From the NCBI GenBank assembly GCA_022495005.1, contig JAGYXB010001046.1:1-64000 (forward strand): DNA of 64,000 nt, written 5' to 3'. The position numbers and the translations under genes are program-made. Below the pieces are notes generated by a model, which saw only the letters and a program-made list of their open reading frames with translations, did no database searches and had not been told where the DNA came from. Below, one piece after another: positions 44,652 to 55,356 of this stretch. The stretch comes from Rhyacophila brunnea. Its lineage: Eukaryota; Arthropoda; Insecta; Trichoptera; Rhyacophilidae. Every line of letters begins with the position of its first letter. The first letter of the stretch is position 1.

Positions 44652-44746
44652 CCCATACGCACTTGCGGCAGGCCGCTGCGGCTAGCCGGCATACAAAAAA
44701 CGATATGCGGCTAGCCGCGATGCCGCCTGCCGCAAGTGCGTATGGG
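44652..44746. repeat. GC-rich near-perfect hairpin, 42-base arms
   Basis: The left arm begins CCCATACGCACTTGCGGCAG and the right arm ends CTGCCGCAAGTGCGTATGGG; both continue through GCGGCTAGCCG to a 13-base AT loop. It is about 70 percent GC inside very AT-rich DNA. It may be a tiny fold-back transposon. Confidence 0.9.
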
Positions 44747-44764
44747 CACTAAGCTTTTTATCAA

Positions 44765-44960
44765 GTCATCATCATCAGCCGGGGTCGATCTACAGTTAGA
44801 TGAAGGCCTCCCTTAGCTTCCTCCATTTTTCTCGGTCCATAATTCTTTACTGCCACATACATCCTTCTTCTTGGTCGTTCACTCATGGCTGAGGATCGTG
44901 ACCACTTTAATTTTGCCATCCAACTTTATTGCTGAGTTTTTTCTTATTTTTTTATCAAGT
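44765..44960 (-). mobile_element. RTE LINE 3' end
   Basis: Starts with an ATC repeat at 44767, then AGATGAAGGCCTCCC and TTTTTCTCGGTCCATAATTC, as in the RTE end at 22311-22400. Truncated after about 190 bases, no coding frame. Confidence 0.6.
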
Positions 44961-45679
44961 ATGAGGACTGAAATTTATGTTCTAGTCTATATTATTATAA
45001 TGTTGTAATTATTATTGTTAATACTGTATGGTGGGCGAATTTAAATAATTCATGCAAAGCCAATGTATAAATATATTAAGTTGTTTTATTGTATTCAACA
45101 ATTATTCCTTCACTGGGCCTCCCAATGTTTCAAAAATGTCATGAAGGCTCAACCAAAGAACTACGAGATAATAAAAATTCTTGGATCACTATACGCTAAA
45201 TCTACCTTGCAATCTTAACGAGAAGTAGCTCGTGCACATCTCAAGAAAGTCACTGATCAATTCCCAGATGACATCGAAGCTTAGATTTAATTAGAGCAGT
45301 CTGATTTGCAGTTATATCATCCCATTTTTTATTAATATACAAGACATAAACTTTCATTTTTAAAGATATAATAATTATGTATAACCATCTTAGTCATTTT
45401 GTCATGTGTCTTTGTTTCATCGTTGATACTAGATAGATCAATATACACTTCAGAGAAGAGGTGTTTATTATCTGCATTGTGAAACTTGTAAAACAGTTCA
45501 CACAATTCACCAAGCACGTCTTTATAGCGAGCAGCAGCCATATTGTAGATCCAATTCATGGTCCGAAATATGTGTATCTATATGACAAGGGTGATCGACT
45601 AAATCTCATGGAGCAATTTGGGATAAAAAGTGTATTCCAAAAAAGTCTATGTGGATGTTAATCTGTAAAAGACTTGTTT

Positions 45680-45826
45680 TCGCAGGGTTTAATTGAATTT
45701 TAAAAACTAACCCAACACCATCTGTAAGTTGTCTTATTTCAATAAAAAAAATATGCATGACTGACAAAGTTTAATGTCCACTATTTATGGCAGTTCTTAA
45801 TAGCCTACCTCCACCCTTCACCACTG
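45680..45826. mobile_element. hAT-type MITE, right-end fragment
   Basis: Matches 57350-57489: GAATTTTAAAAACTAAC, ATGTCCACTATTTATGGCAG and CCTACCTCCACCCTTCACCACTG at the terminus. Lies in an intron of the CTR9 pseudogene. Confidence 0.7.
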
Positions 45827-46219
45827 CTATCTATGCCCCAAGGCTTTCTATGCAATGTGCTGCTCACCCATCTAATGGTTAAACAATCAATGAAATGTAA
45901 AAACAATAAATTGTTGACTACGTAGTATACGTTTATACAGCAAATATTTTAAGTAATATTCTGTATAAAAACTATATCACGTTTGCTTAATCTTATCAAT
46001 GCTTTTTTGTTTGCAGTATGAGAATTGTTTGAACAAATTCCACGCTCACCATAATGTGGATGATTTGATTTACATGGCCCGAGCTGTGTCATATGCGAAT
46101 CGACTCCAGGAAGCCAATATAGCTTTGCTACGAGCCAGACGAGTTGGGCCTTGTAGCGGCTCTCTACTCTACACCATGGTGCTCATCCTGAGAAGAATGT
46201 CCGCCCACGTTTTGATTGG

Positions 46220-47448
46220 TCACAGAAGTTTATTACTTTCAATACTTACCTATGTAACTACCTACCCACAGAAAATTGATTAATTTTTGTATCATAAATT
46301 TCATGATTTTTCCTTTATAACATTGACGAATTATTGTAATATATTTAGACCAAGCAAAGAAATTACACGTTACACCTCCTTACATTTTTAAGTTTAAGTC
46401 GACCACCCAGTTAAGTACCTCTTGGATTGATGATTGTTAATAGAAAGGTAGTTTAAAGTATTTTAATAAATAATTGATGTTTTATGATAAATGTTGAATT
46501 TCATTTTTTCATCCTTTCCTTTGCTCAGCTGTTATAAAATATTATTATATTCGCAGAGAGCATAATGTTCATAGACTATAGATACATCTAGACGCCACCC
46601 GTTGCATTGCTAAATGAAGCTGCGTGCCATGCGTTTGGTTTGTGGGCGAGCGAACGCATTCGTCTACAAATGTTCGAGACCATATACCATTTCGGTAGTG
46701 CTCGCACTAGACGCTCAGAATTAAAATATAATTTTCTATTTTTTTTACGTTATATAGTAAATGCAACCATTAGGTAAAGATATCCATAATTTAAGTTATT
46801 TTAAAGAAACTAGGTCACTGATATTAAAATATACAATAATATACAAATAAATTATCACGAACATGTATCAACTTACCTATGAAGCGTAATACCATCTTTT
46901 TGCTTATCAGTACGGCTACCATATTTTAATACAACACAAAACCATCTTTCCTGCTTAAATAACTAAAATCATTTACCAATGACTATGTTTCACACAAAAA
47001 ATAGCAATTTAGCAACACGAGCTATGACGCTACGTGAAGCGATTTACCACAATTTGTCGGCGATACTTTTGGAAACTAACTCAAACATATGTAGACCTTT
47101 TATCTTACTCTAGCGCGTGTCGCAGAGATTATAAGGGTGCTGAATACTTTCCCACTCGCACTCATGCATCGTTTTTGTTCAGGCCTTGATAATATTACTA
47201 ATTGCACTTTTGGAGGAGTCCACACTGCTCTAAAGGGATCTTATAGAATATACTATATCACAATATTTGTGAAGGTGACATTCTTTATGAACATAAATCA
47301 CAATTTTAAAACATATCTGCTCGATTAATGGAACCGCTGGAAGCTGTGTCCCATTGTATTCTTACCAAGCCGCAAAGGTCAATAATACTAGCATAATTTG
47401 TAAAAAGCTTCAGTCACATTACGGCTAGTTATGCCGTAATTGGATATA
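46220..47448. other. Intergenic stretch right of the CTR9 pseudogene
   Basis: I looked for further CTR9-like exons and found none. AT-rich, with a GC-richer patch at 46590-46690 that has no coding sense. Confidence 0.4.
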
Positions 47449-47527
47449 ATACTGGTGACTAAATTGGTAAAGCGCATCGGCCAGAATTCAATGTATACAG
47501 GTTCGAATTCTGTCAGGTGTCATATTT
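47449..47527 (+). repeat. tRNA-like Pol III promoter region (SINE head or tRNA relic)
   Basis: TGACTAAATTGGTAAAGCGC fits a box A and D-arm, and GGTTCGAATTC fits box B, 35-40 bases apart, followed by a T run. The acceptor-stem ends do not pair and no clean anticodon arm forms, so I do not call a tRNA gene. Confidence 0.5.
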
Positions 47528-47767
47528 TTTTAAGTACCAATGTTTCTGAGGTGTTTTCAAACAGTGCAAGTAGGTAGGTATATTGTTCTTGTCGGTTTAT
47601 AGGAAGCCAGCGGCAAACAAATTTTGAAAATAGCTGATATACCTACTGGATTATTTGTTAGGTTAGGTTTTCATTTTTGTATTCATGAATTTTGCCAAAA
47701 TCAGCAATAAAAATTGGCGCGGTTCCCGCCTGGCTTTCTGTAAACTGACTTGCACCGGTATGTAAAT

Positions 47768-48590
47768 CAGTGCCCCGCAACCTTTTCTCCACGACACACC
47801 ACAGGTCTTCACAGAAGACAGTGACACACCGCATGTTAAACAATTTATACACCAAAACATGGACCCCACATCCTGAAGGGGGACCCCAGACTAGGATATT
47901 TGCCCCTCCTACCTATCGCTAAGGTTAAAGACAGTGTGATACCCTAAAATAGAGTTTTTAAAATGGTGTTTGAGGTAAAATTAATGGTATTGAATGTTTG
48001 TATTTATTAATACATCCACTTGAATTATGGTTAGTTGTCTGGTTAAGAATATTTGTTTGTCGAATATTGACACAATAATAATAAATAATTATTGTAACCT
48101 ACAATCGAATGTTTTAAATTATTAATACCAGCGTAGTAAAATAGCGCTGCAGTCAATTATTTTTAATATGTGAGCAAATTTGTAATTTGTATTTATCTTA
48201 CTCCTTGTCGGAAATCCAAGAATATTCTTTTTTAACCGAAATCCAGAAAATAGCCAATGGAACATCTGCAAAATTTAGTTTTTAGAGTCCCATCGTTTCT
48301 CAATTCAACTTCAACGAAAGCGCTTCTATAGAATTTTCGGCATTGGTTGCGAAAGGGTTTCGAATCCAGTCGTATTGATTGTATGAATGTAATGATGAAA
48401 TTTCTTTTGCTGCAAAGTTAATTGTTTTTGAGACGGATCCAAAATTAATTGCTTGTTTTTAATGGTGGTCTGGTAGGTCCTTTGATACATTTGTAGAGAT
48501 CCTTGTCTTAACTCCTAGTTTATCAGAGCACGTCAATATATTATTTTCATTCTGACTTTGCATTGTTTTATTAAGTTCATGCAGGTGCTA
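47768..48590 (-). mobile_element. hAT-like relic, inverted copy of the right-edge element
   Basis: Begins CAGTGCCCCGCAACC at 47768 and matches 63100-64000 in reverse over most of its length (TTGTAGAGATCCTTGTCTTA, TCCAAAATTAATTGCTTG, TTCTATAGAATTTT). The other terminus is missing. Frames are too broken to be translated. Confidence 0.7.
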
Positions 48591-49110
48591 AAATGGCTCT
48601 ATGTTACGACCGTGCTCCCTGGATAAACGTCAGATTTTTATATTCAATACTTGAAAGCATCTAAGCAAGATTTTTTGAGCATAGACAATCATTGAAAAAA
48701 TCGCTATTATATGGCGAAAACGCTATTATAAGCGTAGACAATAAGTACAAATAGAAAAATCATTTACAATGTAAGTATAAAATTCAAACATTTTAAATTA
48801 ACAAAATTCGCCGTTTTCAAAAATCAGTATAGCATAATAGAGTTCGCCAATGCATTTCATACAATTTAAATAATTATAAAGTAACCTAAAACATTCGTGC
48901 ACACACCAAAGCGAATTATTCGCCAATCAAGCTCGTATTGGCTTACGGGAAAGAGCACGCGACGTTCAGATTTCGGAAGGGAATTAAGTTATTATCTTAC
49001 AAAGTTCAATATGGAGCGCTGCGATTGTTTGACGTTGTACTAAAATTCAGCTCACTGGTTAGAAACAAAACGTATTTAATTAACATAAAAGGTTTAACAT
49101 GACTGTATTT
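48591..49110. other. AT-rich spacer
   Basis: Two short near-repeats (AAAATCGCTATTATATGGCG, then GAAAACGCTATTATAAGCG) at 48698-48733; otherwise nothing recognised. Confidence 0.4.
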
Positions 49111-49111
49111 T

Positions 49112-49710
49112 TTGTCGGGCTCGCGATGTTTAGTTTACTACCGTTGCCCTTCAACGTCCCTGGTGTCCAAAAATTACACGGGCACGTATGATAAAAAATA
49201 TTGTATAAAAAAATGGGGCGGCATAATGGCCCTGCCCAGGGGCAAGCAGGACGCAGAGCACGTCCTGTGGGACTGTCCACTTATGGGCCCCGAACGAGCG
49301 GAGTTGTTTGCCCGGGTCCGCCCTTTTTCGGGCCCAATAGGACACGCGGACATGGTGGCAACCGAGGCCAATTTTGCGGCCTTTACTAAATTCGCCAGAG
49401 CGTACGGGGAGCGGGACACTCTCGACTCCCCTTGCGACTCTTCAAATTAAAATCACTCTGATAGTTGCCATATAAATTAACATCATGCATTCGTACTTCG
49501 GTGCAAGGTTGCATCACCAGTCCCGTGTGGCTCCGCTCGGGACAAAATGAGGGCTTAAATTCTTTGATCTGGCACACGTAAGGGTTATGTTAGCCGGCCG
49601 CGTACGACGTGGCTGCATATACATAACGGGAGCGGAGGTGGGAGTTTTACACACCATGCCCAGGGGCGGCGTTTTGTCTTGGGATGTCACTGGGATCTGC
49701 ACACACGTTA
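49112..49710 (+). mobile_element. R1/Jockey-like LINE 3' end
   Basis: The plus frame 49220-49450 encodes the C-terminal zinc-knuckle tail of a LINE ORF2: QDAEHVLWDCPLMGPERAEL, FARVRPFSGPIG, ending FARAYGERDTLDSP. A 3' untranslated part follows with CCCAGGGGCGGCGTTTTGTC. The same 3' part is found shortened at 5388-5490. GC-rich relative to surroundings, so probably young. Confidence 0.8.
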
Positions 49711-49890
49711 GAAAAATTAGAGGGAACGTTGGTCAGGAATAATTATCTGCTGTTTGAAGGTTTGCAAAATCGAGAGCAAACTTAGACTACACACTGTGAA
49801 ATTATGTACTGTAAAAACGTCGGTGGGTAAAAAGTACTTCAATGGCCTTCAAATTAAGATCCAAGATATCGGGATTATTTGAGGGGGGAC

Positions 49891-50163
49891 ATGTTTGGCG
49901 TAGGTCAAAATTGAGTTTTTATTGTATTTTCAAACCATGATCCTGTATTCTATACTATTTTCTAAAACATTAGAGCGAGAGGTTTAAAATAATACTATTT
50001 TATGTAACAAAAATACTTTATGCAGTCATCAAAATGCTTAAAATAAATATAAAGGATAATAAGGCTTCAAAATAATATATTATCTACAGCGTTTAAGGAG
50101 TGTCCAGGATCATGGTTTGAAAATACAATAAAAACTCAATTTTGACCTACGCCGAGCACGTGG
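49891..50163. mobile_element. MITE with about 50-base inverted repeats
   Basis: 49897-49945 and 50105-50153 are perfect reverse complements over 49 bases (inner end CCATGATCCTG / CAGGATCATGG). The outermost ten bases differ slightly. The diverged second copy at 42920-43610 shares the middle. Confidence 0.9.
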
Positions 50164-50169
50164 GCCGTT

Positions 50170-51925
50170 AATCCGTTATTAACTACTAGAGGGGTAAATA
50201 AATAAAAGAGAATTGACGGAACAATAATTAAATACTATCTGTATGTAAACAATAAAGCATTTGTATTTACAAAAAGAACAAAGCGAACGTTCCTAGGTAA
50301 GTAAGCATAACGCTTCATAACTTTGCAGTCCGTCTCTAGGATAAAAATGATACTTATACTAAACTTAAGATATATATTCTGAAAATATTTTTTTTATATA
50401 TTATATTATCTCTTTTATTTATTACCTACTACATATAATATTAATACAAGTAGGTAAACTTCATTTTGATCTAATTTTATGCGAGGTTATCAGGCAAAAA
50501 AGCGTTAAGGTTGTAGCTGTAGTATAGTAGCGATCAAATATCTATTGTTTGATGTATCAAATTATTCTACAATAATATATTCCCAGCGAATCAATTTCCA
50601 GTAAACAACTCTTAGCTAGGTCAGCAAATTGATTGGCGATATTAGATACGGTATATTATTACAGCTACATATCACAGCACATTATATCATTACAGTGTAT
50701 TAACCGAATAATCATTTCACATGGTATCATATTTTCTTACGACTGTAATAATAAATAAAATTTCTCAAGCTACTCGATTTAAAACGCTGACTCTATAATT
50801 AGTCCAATATAATTATATACTAGAATATAAGGTTTATGTATTACTTTTCATTGTATAAATAACGAAGAATAATTTATCTAAATGTCACTCGAATCCAAGT
50901 ACCCGGCTCGTAACTATCTCAGTAGATTATAAATGTACTGTCATTGTATATATACTATTGTATCGATACGCTGCTAATAAAACTCACCTCTGCTACATCT
51001 TAGACTTCATTATCATCATCCTCAACCCACACATCGAACACCATAGTAGTGACCCAACAAAGTTGTTATATAAATATAACAAGCTAATTTAGTTAGTGTA
51101 AATTTGTAATAAGGTTAAAAAGAAATTACTGCTAGTTTGTCGATATTACATGAAAGAAATAGTACTTTTTGATCTCAAAGCGTATAGATTCGGCTGTCGG
51201 CGAACTTAAATTTTCCATGTAGAATGCTTAATTTTATAGTTGACTTTAATAATTCGTTACCTTACTTTAAAAAGGGTCTAATTGCACTTGACTATGTTTT
51301 GAGCTATGAGCGTTTGAAAATTGGAATGGTCATATTTTCAATATAAAAAGACATATCTAGATAGAACTCCGGCATACTGATAATTCCCATATTTGACAAT
51401 AGATGGCTCTGAAATGAACGTACATGATATGTATGATATGTGATAATATGGCTAATGGAACCTTTTCACACCAAAAAATCATTTTAGGCCAAAATGTCAG
51501 TTAGAATCAGTTAACAGTTACAATTATTGCACATCGTAACCTCAATGGTTATATAAAAATATTATAGTTGGGCGCCTTTAGAAAGTGTATTTATTTACAA
51601 ATAGGAATGAACATTTAAAGAAAACAGCATAGATTTGATAATAATGTGGTTGTTTAATAATACAACACAATTACAATTTTTAAATTTTATAAATGGTACA
51701 GAAAGGAACATTAATAAAGCAATGAAATACGTTTGGTTGGCACAATGTTACACTGAGACTAAAATGGTTTAAATGTTACTTAATTTAATGTCGGTTGAAT
51801 TCTGCTTTCTCTCAGCTGTGCTCGAAACTCTAATCTTGATAAAACTGTCCCCTGCCCGAAAGGGAGTGTTGATGGCGTCATGGTAGTACTGTTATTTAAA
51901 ATTATCCGGGTGACGTCCGTTCTGT
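50170..51925. other. AT-rich stretch, possible LTR scrap at 50880-51060
   Basis: 50940-51050 (TACTATTGTATC, AATAAAACTCACCTCTGC, ATCATCATCCTCAACCCACA, CATAGTAGTGACCC) resembles 61290-61410 (TACTATTGTATCAC, CTTCATCATCC, ACTGGTGACTAGG). This could be the R-U5 end of a retrotransposon LTR. No gag or pol is nearby. The remainder is featureless. Confidence 0.35.
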
Positions 51926-51929
51926 CTGA

Positions 51930-52676
51930 ATGCTAATTAAGGAGTCAGTATTATTTGGGCTACGTTACATCTTGTGTAATAGCACCTGTCCTGGTCCAGA
52001 TTTCTCTCTGATTAGCGACGGGCAAAACATCGAGAGCGTCAACAGCTTCAAGTACCTGGGGGTACACATCACAGGAGATGGCATTTTGCAGAAAGAGCTC
52101 GCTATCCGAATGGGAATGGCTGGAGCAACATTCAACTCGATGCGGAATGTCTGGGACTCACAATTGTACACGGTCAAAACCAAATGCCACCTATTCAACG
52201 CTTGCATTCTGATGGTGCTACTTTACGGTAGCGAATCATGGCACCTTACGAAGGCTCAGAGCAACCGTATACTGAGCTTCGAAAACAGATGTTTGCGACG
52301 AATACTGGGTGTGCGGTGGTATGACTTTAGGAGCAACGAGGAGATAAAAGAACGCACCAAGCAGCCTCTCATCACGCTGAAAGTGAAGAGGCGACGTTGG
52401 ACCTGGCTCGGCCACGTGCTGCGGATGCCAGAAGAGAACTTCAACCTGGCTTGCCTGTTCTTCAAGCCGACCGGATTCCGGCGTCCTGGAAGGCCGCTAA
52501 ATACAATCTATAGAGTGTATACGGCGGAGCTACGGGATGCTGGCTTGACCTGGAACGAAGCAAGAAGACTGGCGAGCGACAGGGATTCTTGGAGGCGCCG
52601 CGTGGTGTCCATATGCTCCAGAAGGGGCGGATATGGCAAAAGAAAAAAGAAGAATTATTTGGGCGGAAGCAAGTAA
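51930..52676 (+). mobile_element. LINE reverse transcriptase C-terminal fragment, open frame of 248 codons
   Basis: The frame encodes the post-catalytic part of a non-LTR reverse transcriptase: SFKYLGVHITGDG, FNACILMVLLYGSESWHLTK, LSFENRCLRRILGVRWYDFR, WTWLGHVLRMPEEN, GFRRPGRPLNTIYR, WNEARRLASDRDSWRR. It is uninterrupted over 248 codons while everything upstream is lost, so it is a recently truncated insertion. I cannot fix the clade from this part alone. Confidence 0.85.
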
Positions 52677-52679
52677 CTC

Positions 52680-54770
52680 GCCGTGACCCTTTCCACTTAC
52701 AGATTTATTGCATCAGCCGCAACGGGCGGGAAGATTTCTTATTGGTTGACACTCATTATTAACAAGGATGTGTCAAATAATAATTATTATTTTTAGTTGA
52801 TTAACTAACGGTATTTGGTAAAAAGGTGCGTTGAGCATGACTGTAGACATGTTACAATGAAATGGTATAGTAAAGTGTGCAAAAAAGTGCAAAGTTAGAA
52901 AACGTTTACCTAGGTAATATATGTAAGAATTCAACGGTTTCGGTTAACTGGTTAATATACGTATTGAATACAAAATAGAAGCGAGGTAGCATTCCAAACA
53001 AAATCTGAGATAAAGGAAAATTATAAATAAAAAAGACGAGACAATCTTGTATCTATAATATGGCGTTGATATTCCTCTGCGAGCATCCTCTGGGGCCTTA
53101 TGTTAGAACCTGCGAGTCCCAGTCGCCCGGTCGACATGACGTCATATAACATCATTGTGACGTACTACCGGAGTGATAATAGTATTCAAGAAAATAACGC
53201 TAGTTAAATAGTGGCGTTATTCATTGTCCCCATACACAAATAGGTGTTTCATCATAATAATATATATGGTGAGCAGTGTGTGTTGGGCGGCTTGCCTCGA
53301 GCGTGTATTGGCTTACGTCACAATTACGTCATGTCGTCGGGTGACACACGAGTCGATAGTTAGGAAATCGCAGGCCTGGGCGTCCGAAGATAGCTGAAGG
53401 ACGTTTTTTTCTCGCGAAGTAGCAAGGCCAAAAGAATCAAACTTGAATTCTGCCACAAAGCCTCGAACGTCTCTCACCATCTATCGCTTGACACTACAAC
53501 AGGCCATGATGCTTAAAAACAGTAGTGTGGTCAGAAACAGAAGTGAAACAATCACACACACTCAGCCTTAAATAATATCGAGATCTAACCTGGCAACGAA
53601 CCCAGCGTTCCTAGATCATAAATTGAATCAAAACCCTCCAGATAAAAGATCAGCACTGAACTACGAAGGATGCCGAGTTGTTTCTTTCCGAAACGGAATG
53701 GTGTTTGTGGATTTTTAAAAAATTGGATACGAATTAAATAATTAACAATAATTAGGACACAGTTTATTTAATATAGCATTTTTAAGCGTAAAGCCGAGTA
53801 CTTATTAGCGAGCCCTAACTGTAACTGTATAATATATTCAAACCAACTCTAGATGCGAAATAATTATTTAGAGTCCACACTAGTTACTGTATCTGCAACA
53901 GTCACAGTTACGACTCGTCAATGGGTACATGGCATAAGATGTTTAAATTAGTTTGTAGCCAAACACTTTTTGATGAAAAACATGAAAACCAATTAATGCA
54001 GTAAAAACAAACTACATACTAAAATACTTAGTCACTAATAAAATTTTAATAAAATTAAAAAATTGCCACATACAGGTTTAAGGCTTTATCATAACTAAAA
54101 TAATTACAAGATAAAAAGAAATTTTTATATACAACGTTTTTAAATTTTCCGTTGAATTATTATGCTCAATATGCTCAAACTTGTACTTGATATGAAGTAA
54201 ATAAAAAAAAAAAAACAAAATATAGAATACTGAAATGTTATTTTGATTTCCATAGTAACGCACGTATAAAATAATAATTTAGTTGTGAGGACCCACTTAG
54301 CAACCAATAATAGTCTTTTACTTTTTACGGATTTTTCTGAAATAACTTTCCATACGAAACAGAATTAACTGAAAATGAATTCAATTCTACTTAAAAATGG
54401 CTAAAAGTATTAAAAGAATGCATTGGCATCGTGTTCTAATATATTTTAAAAGTTTCAAATGTCTAACTAGTCGGGAAGTCAGTTAAAAATCGATTGCAAG
54501 ATTTGTACTGGACAAACAACCACCAGATAAACAAGAATACGAGCAAATAAAAAGGTTCTAATATCAGAGTAGTAATATTAGAGTATTATAAAATATCATT
54601 CAAGTTACAGCAAGTGTGGCCAAGTTGTTTCTAGTTGCGATATATATTTGATGTTAGAAATTAATGGCAAACTAGATTCCTTGTATGTATGTCCCAATTT
54701 ATGTATTGAGTTACTAATTTTCAGAAGAAAAAAAAACATCACATTGGTGTCATTTTTAGCCAGATTGTCA
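52680..54770. other. Non-coding stretch
   Basis: 53123-53160 and 53318-53350 form an imperfect inverted repeat built on GACATGACGT and TTGTGACGTA. 53530-53700 shares words with 62500-62930 (ACCCAGCGTTCCTAGATCAT versus GCCCAGCGTTCCCAAATCAT, CAGATAAAAGAT), so both hold parts of one dispersed repeat. No exon supported. Confidence 0.45.
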
Positions 54771-54807
54771 TTTCATGTTTTTAAATGATCAATTTGCTGA
54801 TACTTTT

Positions 54808-55356
54808 TTAAAACGCAACACCGCTTTGATGTGGATCACCAGTGTGAGTGATTTTATGTTTTTTAAGATGATCATTTCGTGTGATTTTTTTAAAACAAAC
54901 ATCGCATTGATGTGGTTTTTCACCAGTGTGTGTCATTCTATGTATTTTGAGATCACTATTTGCAATAAACTTTTTAAAACACACATCGCATTGATGTGGT
55001 TTTTCACCAGTGTGTGTCATTTTATGATTTTTGAGATTACCAATTGACCGAAATTTTGTTAAACAAACATCGCATTGATGTGGTTTTTCACCAGTGTGTG
55101 TCATTTTATGTCTTTTGAGATCACTATTTGCTACAAAATTTTTAAAACACACATCGCATCGATGTAGTTTTCTTCTTCTTATCTCGTGACAAGCACGCTG
55201 CGAGACTTTATATGATTGAACATTGGATTCATATAGTTTTTCAGTAGTATGGGTGTTGAATGACTGCTGAGACTTTGTTTTATTGTCAACTGTATCTTTT
55301 TTAACGATATCCAGTGTATTACTGTGACGTACTGTGTAACATTGCTGGGTAGAAAT
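54808..55356 (-). CDS. Array exon of copy 5: three intact fingers and a ragged end
   Basis: Opens after TTATTGTAG with ISTQQCYTVRHSN and LDIVKKDTVDNKT, as in copies 2 and 4, but the VRIVLRRVTYFPRN leader and its knuckle are gone (RRRKLHRCDVC instead). Fingers one to three are complete; a fourth (FKKITRNDHLKKHKITH) is followed by HTGDPHQSGVAF and a stop where [11 protein letters not shown] is expected. Further frameshifted finger remains (KKYQQIDHLKT) lie downstream to about 54770. Confidence 0.75.
   Translation of the reverse strand: MSTQQCYTVRHSNTLDIVKKDTVDNKTKSQQSFNTHTTEKLYESNVQSYKVSQRACHEIRRRKLHRCDVCFKNFVANSDLKRHKMTHTGEKPHQCDVCLTKFRSIGNLKNHKMTHTGEKPHQCDVCFKKFIANSDLKIHRMTHTGEKPHQCDVCFKKITRNDHLKKHKITHTGDPHQSGVAF

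Larger units (their letters stand above)
41237..46216 (+). pseudogene. CTR9: Partial, intron-containing pseudogene of CTR9 (Paf1 complex TPR subunit)
   Basis: Five blocks, most with remains of splice sites, resemble successive parts of CTR9, the TPR scaffold of the Paf1 elongation complex. 41237-41474 reads ILDAGR, EKDQMRCLDMLATYCVQEAN and LYTTADKIIMYD. 41705-41925 reads LLGRAYLCLLEGDK, then LRTNPN and GMGHCFMKLNNQDKAR, with a garbled, shortened middle. 43894-44061 reads NTENRGLCAENCY, stop, LAR, then after a frameshift FGLEQMYI. 45117-45300 reads [35 protein letters not shown] with three stops. 46017-46216 reads YENCLNKFHAHHNVDDLIYM and ALLRARRVGP. Large parts between and outside these blocks are absent. 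Introns are kept, so it is a decayed segmental copy, not a retrocopy. A functional gene should lie elsewhere. Confidence 0.85.

Noticed and set aside
41218..46283. Functional CTR9 gene
   Set aside because: Stops in several blocks, a frameshift, a shortened and garbled second block and large missing stretches.
47449..47527. Functional tRNA gene
   Set aside because: Boxes A and B are present, but the acceptor stem does not pair and no proper anticodon arm forms.
49151..49577. Minus-strand and alternative plus frames over the LINE end
   Set aside because: GC-rich stretch gives long frames in many phases; only the frame with the HVLWDCP tail has family support.
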